A DNA stretch of 64,000 bases from Streptomyces sp. ISL-10. GTDB taxonomy: Bacteria > Actinomycetota > Actinomycetes > Streptomycetales > Streptomycetaceae. The position numbers and the translations under genes were made by a program. The notes beneath the pieces are model-generated. The model ran no database searches. It was not told where the DNA came from and worked only from the letters and a program-made list of their open reading frames with translations. Location of the stretch: positions 620,001 through 684,000 of the forward strand of contig NZ_JAGGOJ010000003.1 of NCBI RefSeq assembly GCF_018614575.1, in the 5' to 3' direction. Positions within the stretch are counted from its first letter, which is position 1, and each line of letters starts with the position of its first letter. Shown here in pieces: positions 1 through 6,519 of this stretch.

Positions 1-302
1 ATGAACGCAAGCCCGAGCTGGTCCTGCATTCGCGGTCCGGTCTGCCGAGCCGTCGGAGGCATGAGCGGTTGCAGGAGAGCACGCTCCCGGTGCGGTCCGT
101 GGCCTCGGACGGCGACTCGCGGCCCGCCCTGCCCGAGCGTGTCCCGCAGGCCCATATCGCCGAGCAACTGCGCGAGCCACGCGCATCGGAACCTGTGGTC
201 GCTCAGAACGCGGCGACACCTGAAGAGGTGGCCGACGCATGGGCGGACTACGAACACGGAACCCAGACAGTGGAACAAGAGCTCCGACAGGATCGGCCAT
301 GA
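1..302 (+). CDS. C-terminal end of a conservon sensor kinase-like protein (partial, CvnA type)
   Basis: Only the last roughly 100 residues are in the window; the reading frame starts at base 3 and ends with TGA at 300-302. The visible part is a hydrophilic, disordered-looking tail (it contains PEEVADAWADYEHGTQ) with no domain of its own. The identification rests on context: it is followed, each with a short overlap, by a roadblock protein, a DUF742 protein and a small GTPase, which is the standard order of a Streptomyces conservon. In that family the first gene is a large membrane sensor with a histidine-kinase-like ATPase domain and a long low-complexity C-terminal tail. The kinase domain itself is outside the window, so the call is by position. 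Confidence 0.75.
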   Translation, partial: ERKPELVLHSRSGLPSRRRHERLQESTLPVRSVASDGDSRPALPERVPQAHIAEQLREPRASEPVVAQNAATPEEVADAWADYEHGTQTVEQELRQDRP

Positions 303-703
303 CGACGACATCGAACGACATGATCTACAGCATCCTGGACAACAATCTGAGCAGGATCGCCGGTGTCCAGGGAGCCGTGCTCCTGTCCAATGACGGGATC
401 AAGCTCAGCGCCTACCTGCTGGACCGGCCACAGGCGGAGCGCATCGCCGCGGCGTCCTCCGGAATCGCGGCCACGATGAAGGCGATATCCAGGGAGATCG
501 ACGGTGGCCGGGTGATCCGCCAGCTGGTCGAGATGGACGACAGGTATCTCTGCATCGTCGGGTGCGGGGAGGGCAGCACGCTCATCGTCGTGACCTCCCG
601 CAAAGCACGGCTCGGGGAGTTGGGCGGCGAGGCGGTGCGGACCGCGCAAGCGCTCGGCGAGTGGCTGGGCACACCTGAGCGCAGCCAGGCGTCCGCGTCG
701 TAA
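299..703 (+). CDS. Roadblock/LC7 domain protein of a conservon (CvnB type)
   Basis: A 134-residue protein that fills a single roadblock/LC7 fold. The N-terminal helix is followed by the family's strand signature (GVQGAVLLSNDGI) and the C-terminal helix carries EAVRTAQALGEWLG. The ATG at 299 overlaps the TGA of the sensor gene (ATGA), which fixes the start and implies translational coupling. In conservons this protein is thought to act with the GTPase as a regulator of nucleotide state, in a membrane-associated complex that resembles a eukaryotic G-protein system; that role is family knowledge, not visible here. An upstream in-frame extension to 239 exists but would read through the coupled stop and is not favoured. 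Confidence 0.9.
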   Translation: MTTTSNDMIYSILDNNLSRIAGVQGAVLLSNDGIKLSAYLLDRPQAERIAAASSGIAATMKAISREIDGGRVIRQLVEMDDRYLCIVGCGEGSTLIVVTSRKARLGELGGEAVRTAQALGEWLGTPERSQASAS

Positions 704-1068
704 TGCCCGACGATCCGCAGCACGGAGGCCGCCGCCGGACTCGGCTGTACGCACTGACCGATGGCCGTACAGCCGCTCCGCACACCGTCCTGACCATGGA
801 CACCACGATCACGGCGGCGGTCGCCGCGGACGCCCACGGTGGCCTGCCCACGGAGTGGCAGGCCATCCTCTCCATGTGCCCTGCGCCGGACGGGCGGGCG
901 GTCGCCGAGATCGCGGCCCGGATGCACATGCGCCTCACTCCGATGACGGTCCTGCTCGGCGAACTCGCGGACCGCGGGCTGATCCACCACCGGCCGCCGC
1001 TGGCGGAGGCCGAGACCACCAATGTCCACCTGCTCATGAGAATCAGGGACAGCCTTGCCCGTATATGA
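703..1068 (+). CDS. DUF742 protein of a conservon (CvnC type)
   Basis: A 121-residue protein starting at ATG 703 inside TAATG, so it is coupled to the roadblock gene. It has the DUF742 pattern: an N-terminal RLYALTDGRT segment and a winged-helix-like middle part (CPAPDGRAVAEIAARM, then LGELADRGLIHHRPP). DUF742 proteins are found almost only in conservons, between the roadblock protein and the GTPase. The function is unknown; the helix-turn-helix character suggests a protein or DNA interaction. It overlaps the GTPase gene by 14 bp. Confidence 0.9.
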   Translation: MPDDPQHGGRRRTRLYALTDGRTAAPHTVLTMDTTITAAVAADAHGGLPTEWQAILSMCPAPDGRAVAEIAARMHMRLTPMTVLLGELADRGLIHHRPPLAEAETTNVHLLMRIRDSLARI

Positions 1069-1645
1069 ATCCCCTGCCCAGGAAGCAGCCCCCGTCAAGG
1101 TCCTGATCGCCGGGGGATTCGGCGTCGGCAAGACGACGCTGGTCGAGACGGTCTCCGAGATCGAGCCGCTGCGTACGGAGGAGCGGCTGACGGCCGCAGG
1201 TGTCGGCGTGGACGACCTCGACGGCATCGAGTCCAAGACGGTGACCACCGTCGCGATGGACTTCGGCCGTATCACCCTCACCGACGCCGGAGTCGTCCTC
1301 TACCTGTTCGGTACGCCGGGCCAGGAGCGCTTCTGGTTCATGTGGGACGACCTGCTGAACGGGGCTCTCGGAGCGATCGTGCTGGTCGACACCCGGCGCC
1401 TTGACCGCAGCTTCCCGGCTGTCGACTTCTTCGAGAGCCGCGGGCTTCCGTTCGTGGTCGGCGCGAACTGCTTCAACGGCGAGCAGCTTTACACCCCGGA
1501 GGAGATCGGGGCGGCGCTGCACCTGCGTGACCCGAACACGCCCATCCTCTTGCTCGACGCCCGCTCCCGTCAGGACGCCCTTGGCGCCCTGCTCTCGCTC
1601 CTCGACACGCTCATCACCAAGGCGGAGACCGCCGCGTCCGTCTGA
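1055..1645 (+). CDS. Small GTPase of a conservon (CvnD type)
   Basis: A 196-residue ATP/GTP-binding protein, the Ras-like member of the conservon. Walker A is GGFGVGKTT at about residues 20-28 and switch II is FGTPGQERFWFMWDDL at about 85-100. The usual NKxD guanine-specificity box is replaced by GANCFNG, as is normal for this bacterial family. The start is a TTG at 1055 that overlaps the DUF742 gene by 14 bp; no better in-frame start is present. These GTPases are proposed to receive signals from the membrane sensor. An AAGGAGGA sequence lies directly after its stop at 1646, as if a further cistron once followed. Confidence 0.92.
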   Translation: MPVYESPAQEAAPVKVLIAGGFGVGKTTLVETVSEIEPLRTEERLTAAGVGVDDLDGIESKTVTTVAMDFGRITLTDAGVVLYLFGTPGQERFWFMWDDLLNGALGAIVLVDTRRLDRSFPAVDFFESRGLPFVVGANCFNGEQLYTPEEIGAALHLRDPNTPILLLDARSRQDALGALLSLLDTLITKAETAASV

Positions 1646-1738
1646 AGGAGGAAGCCGCCGCGCATCGGCGTGGACGCGTCAGCGTTGGGGAGGCTCCGCT
1701 GGGCGTGGGTCCCGGGCATCCCGCCGGCGTGAAACGTG

Positions 1739-1963
1739 GCCGTCACCTACACCGCGGGCCGGCAGAAGACCTTCGACAGCAACCGAAGATCGGCTTCTTC
1801 GCCCGGCGCGAGCTGTTCGCCGACGCCCTCCCCGGCGGTGCGGGCGGTCCTGCGTACGGTGCAGGGAATCGACCAGCCGCTGTCGACGTACGGTGACTAC
1901 CGGGCGATCCTCCCGGACGAAACAATCCGGTCCGCGATCGACGACGTCCTCGCCCTGCCCTGA
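1739..1963 (+). pseudogene. Decayed gene downstream of the conservon, family unidentified
   Basis: No long open frame runs here, but two frames together give a protein-like text. One frame reads AVTYTAGRQKTFDSN, the next KIGFFARRELFADALP, and the first frame returns with VRAVLRTVQGIDQPLSTYGD through to IDDVLALP and a stop at 1961-1963. At least two compensating frameshifts, and probably a missing 5' part, are needed. I do not recognise the family. The remnant follows a strong ribosome binding site right after the GTPase gene, so it may be a former fifth member of the operon; many conservons do carry an extra enzyme gene there. Confidence 0.45.
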
Positions 1964-2222
1964 CGACCGGCCTGCGGACGCGCCCAAAACGGGCCCGGCA
2001 CACGCGAACTGCCATGGGCGGTGAGGGCGGGCACATCGAGTGCGGCACCTCTGGAAGCGGAGACCGGACCTCAAGCCGCTGCTCGATCCACACGCCGAGC
2101 AGCTTCGCCAGAGCAATCGACAAAAGGCCCGCAGCCCCGTTGGTGACAACACGCCTGCCTGTGTGACAACTATCGCGCTTCGGCTCCGTTCGCAGCGCTC
2201 AAAGGATCTTGCGGGACACGCC
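1964..2222. other. Intergenic stretch with no recognised gene
   Basis: Between the decayed conservon gene and the stop of the SGNH hydrolase no reading frame on either strand gives a plausible protein. Base composition is a little less G+C-rich than neighbouring genes (for example around 2110-2180), which fits non-coding or degraded DNA. No clear hairpin or repeat was found. Confidence 0.5.
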
Positions 2223-3506
2223 TCAGCGAGCCGGCCTTCTTGTGCAGCGCAGTTGGTCGGTGTCCACCGTCTCGGCGGTCCGCCGCATTCCCGCGTCGTT
2301 GGGGTGGAGATGGTCACCGCCGTCGTACGCCGGCAGCATCCTTGACGGGCGTGCGGGGTCCCTGACCGCCGCGTCGAAGTCGACCACCTCGTCGAACAGC
2401 CCGCCGTCCCTGATGAACGCGTTCACCTGCTGCCGTACGGCCTCGCCGCCCGCTGTCCACTCGCGCCAGCCCTCGTACGGCATGACCGTCGCGCCCACCA
2501 CGCAGACGCCCGCCGCATGCGCCCGGCCGACGATCCGGCGGTAGCCGGCGATCAGTTCCTCCGCCGTGGGCGCCAAAGCCGCCTTGATGTCGTTGACGCC
2601 CTCGAACAGGACCATCGTCCGAACGCCCCGTTGGGACAGCACATCACGCTCCAGCCGCTTCTCGGCGCTCTCGCCGGAGCCGTCGCTCAGCACCTTGTTG
2701 CCGGAGATGCCCTCGTTGGCCACGCCTTTGATCCTGGTGGTGGGATCGCTGTTCAGGCGAGCGGCGAGCAGGTCCGGCCAACGGCGGTTCGCGTCCGGGG
2801 TGGACGAGGCGCCGTCGGTGATGGAGTCGCCCAGGGCGGCGACCGCGCCGATGCCCGGCCGGGCATCGACGACCACGGCGTCGAGGTAGAACCAGGAACG
2901 CACGGTGCGGGTGTACGGCGTCGCCGACTCGTCGGCCGCGTGGTCGCCGAGCGGTGCGACGTACGACGTCTGCAGAGCCATCCGGTGTCCGGTCGCCCTC
3001 CCCGCCGCCTGCCGCACGTACAGGCTGACGACCAGGTCCGAACCCGGCCGTACGCTGCCGGGCAGCGGATCGCTGTGGACCAGGCCCCCGGGCGGGACGG
3101 TCACGGAACGGGCGCCCCCGAACGTCAGGGCGCGGTTGGTGCCGGGGACGACGGCCGCGCCCGACGCCCGCAGCCCGGCCTGCGCGCTGCCGAAGGTCAC
3201 CGGCTGCTCGCCGAAGGCGTTGGAGAGGCGGATGCGCAGGGCGCTGCCGCCCGCGCTGGTGTGGACGACGAGGCGGTACGTCAGGTCCTGCGCCGCCGCG
3301 CCGAGCCGGTCGGCGCTCGCGGCCCAACTGACCACCTGCGTGGTGCCGTGGGCGGAGGGAGAGGGAGAGGGGGAGGGGGAGGGGGAGGCGGGAGCGGCGT
3401 GGGCGGCGGTGAACGCCGTCGCCGCCAGGGCCGTCACGGTCGCCAGCGAAGCGACGGCTGCCGTGCGCGGAAGGGGCCGGGGCGGACGTGACCAGGGTCT
3501 GTTCAT
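2223..3506 (-). CDS. Secreted SGNH/GDSL-family hydrolase
   Basis: A 427-residue exported esterase or carbohydrate-esterase-like protein. The N-terminus (RTAAVASLATVTALAATAFTAAHA) is a signal peptide, followed by a PSPSPSPSPS linker made by a short G/A-rich microsatellite near 3355-3390. An N-terminal beta-sandwich-like region precedes the SGNH domain: block I GDSITDGASS at about residue 225, the EGISGNK glycine block, block III GVNDI, and catalytic DHLHPND near residue 398. This arrangement matches actinobacterial GDSL-like lipase/acylhydrolases. The start at 3506 is chosen because the signal peptide follows directly; the frame is open further upstream but that part looks non-coding. The substrate cannot be deduced. 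Confidence 0.9.
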   Translation of the reverse strand: MNRPWSRPPRPLPRTAAVASLATVTALAATAFTAAHAAPASPSPSPSPSPSAHGTTQVVSWAASADRLGAAAQDLTYRLVVHTSAGGSALRIRLSNAFGEQPVTFGSAQAGLRASGAAVVPGTNRALTFGGARSVTVPPGGLVHSDPLPGSVRPGSDLVVSLYVRQAAGRATGHRMALQTSYVAPLGDHAADESATPYTRTVRSWFYLDAVVVDARPGIGAVAALGDSITDGASSTPDANRRWPDLLAARLNSDPTTRIKGVANEGISGNKVLSDGSGESAEKRLERDVLSQRGVRTMVLFEGVNDIKAALAPTAEELIAGYRRIVGRAHAAGVCVVGATVMPYEGWREWTAGGEAVRQQVNAFIRDGGLFDEVVDFDAAVRDPARPSRMLPAYDGGDHLHPNDAGMRRTAETVDTDQLRCTRRPAR

Positions 3507-3607
3507 GTTCCGTGTGACCTCCGATGCGTTCGCGGCGCATGCGGTCATTGCATTGACCCGCGCCGGACGCTGCCTTTCCATACCTCTTGTTCCCCTCGCG
3601 GTGCGTG

Positions 3608-3677
3608 AACTCACCTGGCGCGGGGGTGAGTTACTTGCCGCCATCGGTACCGCCTGCGAGGATCGCTGATCGATCAG
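3608..3677. promoter_or_regulatory. Two inverted repeats in the divergent SGNH hydrolase/methyltransferase gap
   Basis: The gap 3507-3716 lies between divergent genes. It holds an 8-bp inverted repeat, AACTCACC (3608-3615) and GGTGAGTT (3625-3632), with a 9-nt centre, and a perfect 12-bp palindrome CTGATCGATCAG at 3666-3677. Both are less G+C-rich than the genes on either side. Their position suggests operators for one or both genes, but no regulator gene is adjacent. Confidence 0.4.
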
Positions 3678-3716
3678 GTCCAAGGAGCTGGGCCAGACGC
3701 ATCGAGGGAGCCTCGT

Positions 3717-4529
3717 ATGACCGGGACCGAGCCGGCCGCCGCACGGATCGACACCAGCAAGCCGCACCCGGCCCGGGTGTACGACTGGTACCTCGGCGGC
3801 AAGGACAACTACCCGGTCGACGAGGAGCTCGGCCGGCAGATCATGGGAGTCGACGGCACCGCCAAGCATGTGGCGCAGACCAACCGCTGGTTCATGCAGC
3901 GCGTCACCCGCTGGATGGCGCGCGAAGCCGGGATACGCCAGTACCTCGACATCGGCACCGGCATCCCGACCGAGCCCAACCTGCACCAGATCGCCCAGAC
4001 CGCGGCACCCGAGTCCCGCGTCGTCTACACCGACAACGACCCCATCGTCCTCACACACGCCTCGGCCCTGCTGCGCAGCACCCCCGAAGGGGCCACCGAC
4101 TACATCCAGGCCGATGTGCGCGCCCCCGCCCGCATCCTCGAGCAGGCGCGCAAGACCCTCGACTTCACGCGGCCCGTCTCCCTGTCGCTGGTGGCCCTGA
4201 CACACTTCCTCAGCGACGACGACCGCCCGTACGACCTGGTGAAGGAGCTCGTGGACGCCCTGCCCTCCGGCAGCCACCTGGTCCTGTCCCAGCTGACCGC
4301 CGACCTCGACCCTGCCGCCGTCATGCGTGGTGTGCAGATGTACTCCGCGGGCGGCGTCACTCTCGCTCCGCGTACGCATGCCGAGGTGACCCGCTTCTTC
4401 GACGGACTTCAGCTCGTCGAGCCCGGCGTCGTCCAACTGACGCAGTGGCACCCGGAGCTCGCAGTGGGCGAGTCCGTGAACGAGGACGCGGTGATCTCCC
4501 TGTACGGAGCCGTGGCCCGCAAGCCGTAG
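3717..4529 (+). CDS. S-adenosyl methyltransferase family protein (DUF574 type)
   Basis: A 270-residue member of the actinobacterial SAM-dependent methyltransferase family formerly called DUF574. The family hallmarks are present: HPARVYDWYLGGKDNYPVDE near the N-terminus and the SAM-binding loop YLDIGTGIPTEPNLH at about residues 78-92, with VVYTDNDPIVL as the acidic-residue motif after strand 2. Streptomyces genomes carry many paralogues, often next to regulators; their substrates are generally unknown. The ATG at 3717 directly precedes the conserved N-terminus and follows an AGGGAG sequence. It appears to be monocistronic. Confidence 0.92.
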   Translation: MTGTEPAAARIDTSKPHPARVYDWYLGGKDNYPVDEELGRQIMGVDGTAKHVAQTNRWFMQRVTRWMAREAGIRQYLDIGTGIPTEPNLHQIAQTAAPESRVVYTDNDPIVLTHASALLRSTPEGATDYIQADVRAPARILEQARKTLDFTRPVSLSLVALTHFLSDDDRPYDLVKELVDALPSGSHLVLSQLTADLDPAAVMRGVQMYSAGGVTLAPRTHAEVTRFFDGLQLVEPGVVQLTQWHPELAVGESVNEDAVISLYGAVARKP

Positions 4530-4620
4530 GACAGGAGCAGGGCCCCCAGGGGGTGGTCCCGGCCGCCCCGCCGCCTGCCCGAGCGCCACCCCAAATCCCG
4601 CTTATGGTTGCGCCCCCGCC

Positions 4621-4632
4621 TATGATGCGCTG
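4621..4632 (+). promoter_or_regulatory. Possible -10 element for a leaderless LysR transcript
   Basis: TATGAT at 4621-4626 is a good -10 match and ends only six bases before the GTG start at 4633. Transcription from it would begin at or very near the start codon, giving a leaderless mRNA, which is common in Streptomyces. No convincing -35 box was found and there is no clear ribosome binding site before 4633, consistent with this reading. Confidence 0.4.
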
Positions 4633-5538
4633 GTGTTCGATTCCCGGCACATCAAGACCTTCCACGAAGTCGTGAGGACCGGCTCCTATTCGGCCGCCGC
4701 CCGCGCCCTCGGCTACACCCAGCCCGCCGTGACCCAGCAGATGAAGGCCCTCGAACGGGACGTCGGCTCCGCCCTTTTCGTACGCGTCGGGCGCCGCATG
4801 AGGCTCACCGAGGCCGGAGAGGCGCTGTCACGGCACGCGCGAAGCATCCTGGACTCCATGGCGGCCGCGCAGGAGCAGATGAACGCCCTGACCCGGCTGC
4901 GCTCCGGCCGGGTCCGCCTGTGCGCATTCCCCAGCGCCAACTCCACCCTTGTGCCCGAGACGCTCGCCCGGCTGAGCGCCTCCCATCCCGGCATCCGGGT
5001 CGACCTGCTGGAGAACGAGCCGCCCGAGTCGCTGCACCGCCTGGCGCGCGGTGAATGCGACATCTCCCTCGCCTTCAGCTATCCCGGACTGCGCGAGCAG
5101 GTACCCGGTGAGCTGGTCGAGATCCCGCTCCTCGAGGACCGGTTGACCGTCCTGCTGCCACGGCCCCACCCCCTCGCGCGGCGACGCATGGTGCGACTGG
5201 CCGATCTGGCCGGCGAGCGCTGGATCGCCGGTTGCCCGCGCTGTCGTGCCAACCTTCTTCACGAGTGCGCCGAAGCCGGCTTCGTGCCCGACATCGCCTT
5301 CATGACGGACGACAACCTCGCCGTGCAGAGCCTGGTCGCCGAAGGGCTCGGGGTGGCGATGACCCCCGCGCTCGTCCTGAACTTCATGCGCCACGAGAAG
5401 GTCACCGGCCGTCCACTCCAGCCCTTCTCGCGCCGCAAGATCTTCGCCTACGTGCTGCGGGAGCACCTGCGCATTCCCGCCACCGCGCGCGTGCTGGAGG
5501 AGCTGCGGACGGTGGCCGCGAACAAGGTCGGCTGCTGA
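4633..5538 (+). CDS. LysR-family transcriptional regulator
   Basis: A 301-residue LysR-type regulator. The N-terminal winged HTH is complete (FHEVVRTGSYSAAARALGYT, then QPAVTQQMKALERDVGSALF, residues about 7-47), followed by the linker helix and a periplasmic-binding-like effector domain that starts near residue 90. The effector domain contains a CPRC pair (residues about 201-205), unusual for the family and possibly redox- or metal-responsive. The GTG at 4633 places the HTH at the usual distance from the N-terminus. The cysteine dioxygenase gene starts 113 bp downstream on the same strand with palindromes between them, so it is a plausible target. Confidence 0.93.
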   Translation: MFDSRHIKTFHEVVRTGSYSAAARALGYTQPAVTQQMKALERDVGSALFVRVGRRMRLTEAGEALSRHARSILDSMAAAQEQMNALTRLRSGRVRLCAFPSANSTLVPETLARLSASHPGIRVDLLENEPPESLHRLARGECDISLAFSYPGLREQVPGELVEIPLLEDRLTVLLPRPHPLARRRMVRLADLAGERWIAGCPRCRANLLHECAEAGFVPDIAFMTDDNLAVQSLVAEGLGVAMTPALVLNFMRHEKVTGRPLQPFSRRKIFAYVLREHLRIPATARVLEELRTVAANKVGC

Positions 5539-5590
5539 CCGCAGCCCGGACGAAGGAGCCGTCTCCACCACCTTGTCTCATAAGCGCTGC

Positions 5591-5618
5591 TTGGGAGAAC
5601 CCAACACATCGTTGTTGG
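5591..5618. promoter_or_regulatory. Overlapping palindromes upstream of cysteine dioxygenase
   Basis: Two inverted repeats overlap here. TTGGG (5591-5595) pairs with CCCAA (5600-5604) across AGAA, and CCAACA (5601-5606) pairs with TGTTGG (5613-5618) across six bases. They lie 34-61 bp before the dioxygenase ATG at 5652, after the LysR stop. They could be operator half-sites for the neighbouring LysR protein or alternative RNA hairpins; the sequence alone does not decide. Confidence 0.4.
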
Positions 5619-5651
5619 ACGTGACAGTGGGTGTGCCCGGACGCTGCCCGT

Positions 5652-6227
5652 ATGACGACACCACCTCCCACCGCATTCACCGCGGCCCGCACCACCGCCC
5701 GCCTCGACTCGCTGATCGACGGCGTGCGCGAGGCGGTCGGACGCGGCCTGCCGCCCGACCCGACCGCCCAACTCGTCGGCGAGCGCCTCGCCCCGCACCT
5801 CGGCGCGGACGACCTGCTCACGCCGGAGCAGTGCGCAAGCGATCCGGAGCGCTACCGCCAGCACCTTCTGCACGCGGAACACGACGGCAGCTTCTCGCTC
5901 GTCGCCCTCGTCTGGCTCCCGGGACAGGGCACCCTGGTGCACGACCATGTGTCCTGGTGCACCACCGGAGTGCACCAGGGGGAGGAGTACGAACGGCGCT
6001 ACCGGCTCGTCCCCGCCGACGGCCCGCGTACCGCGGCGCGGCTCGTCGCCACCGCCGATGTGGTGTCCCGGCAGGGCGAGTTCTGCGGTTTCGCGCCGCC
6101 CGGGGACATCCACCGCGTGCGGAACGCGGGGCCGGGGACCGCGATATCGCTGCATGTCTACGGCGCCGACATCTCCCGTCTGGGCACCAGCGTCCGCCGC
6201 GTCTACGACCTGCCGGCCGACCGGTGA
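5652..6227 (+). CDS. Cysteine dioxygenase family protein
   Basis: A 191-residue cupin-fold non-haem iron enzyme of the type I cysteine dioxygenase family, which oxidises L-cysteine to cysteine sulfinate (or a related thiol). The first cupin motif is GTLVHDHVSWCTTGVHQGEE with two iron-ligand histidines, and the third ligand is in GDIHRVRN; a later SLHVYG motif is also typical. The ATG at 5652 is preferred over the upstream GTG at 5631 because it begins the usual N-terminus. The LysR gene just upstream on the same strand is the likely regulator. Substrate could instead be a cysteine analogue such as 3-mercaptopropionate. Confidence 0.88.
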   Translation: MTTPPPTAFTAARTTARLDSLIDGVREAVGRGLPPDPTAQLVGERLAPHLGADDLLTPEQCASDPERYRQHLLHAEHDGSFSLVALVWLPGQGTLVHDHVSWCTTGVHQGEEYERRYRLVPADGPRTAARLVATADVVSRQGEFCGFAPPGDIHRVRNAGPGTAISLHVYGADISRLGTSVRRVYDLPADR

Positions 6228-6519
6228 ACGCCGGCTGACAAAGCCGCCCCCGCACGGGCCGCACCGCCTCGAAGGCCTGCCGCACCGACCCTCGGCCCGT
6301 CACGGCCGCGTGCGAGCAGCGGCAGCGCGGCGGCGTCGTGCCCGGGGGCCGGGCTCCCATGGCCGTACGTCCGCGCCGCCGTCGGTGTGGGGGGTCGGCA
6401 CGGCCGTTCGACACCCGGTGACCCCGGGCACCGGCAGGACGCTACGGCCGCGGCTTCCGGACCGCCATCCGTACCGCCGATTTACGGATACGCAAAGAAA
6501 CCGCGCGCCCCCGCCGTGC
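6228..6519. other. Intergenic region between convergent cysteine dioxygenase and LuxR genes
   Basis: About 290 bp of very G+C-rich sequence without a supported gene. Its last part (6481-6500) is a short A/T-rich island, TTTACGGATACGCAAAGAAA, directly after the LuxR-gene stop; a related sequence occurs in inverse orientation before that gene's start. Confidence 0.5.

Noticed and set aside
1..393. Plus-strand frame 1 open frame at the window start
   Set aside because: The conservon sensor tail in frame 3 and the coupled ATGA start of the roadblock gene explain this region.
3507..4589. Long in-frame extension of the SGNH hydrolase upstream of its start (total 788 codons)
   Set aside because: The extension is antisense to the methyltransferase gene and lies upstream of a clear signal peptide, so it is a chance open frame caused by high G+C.
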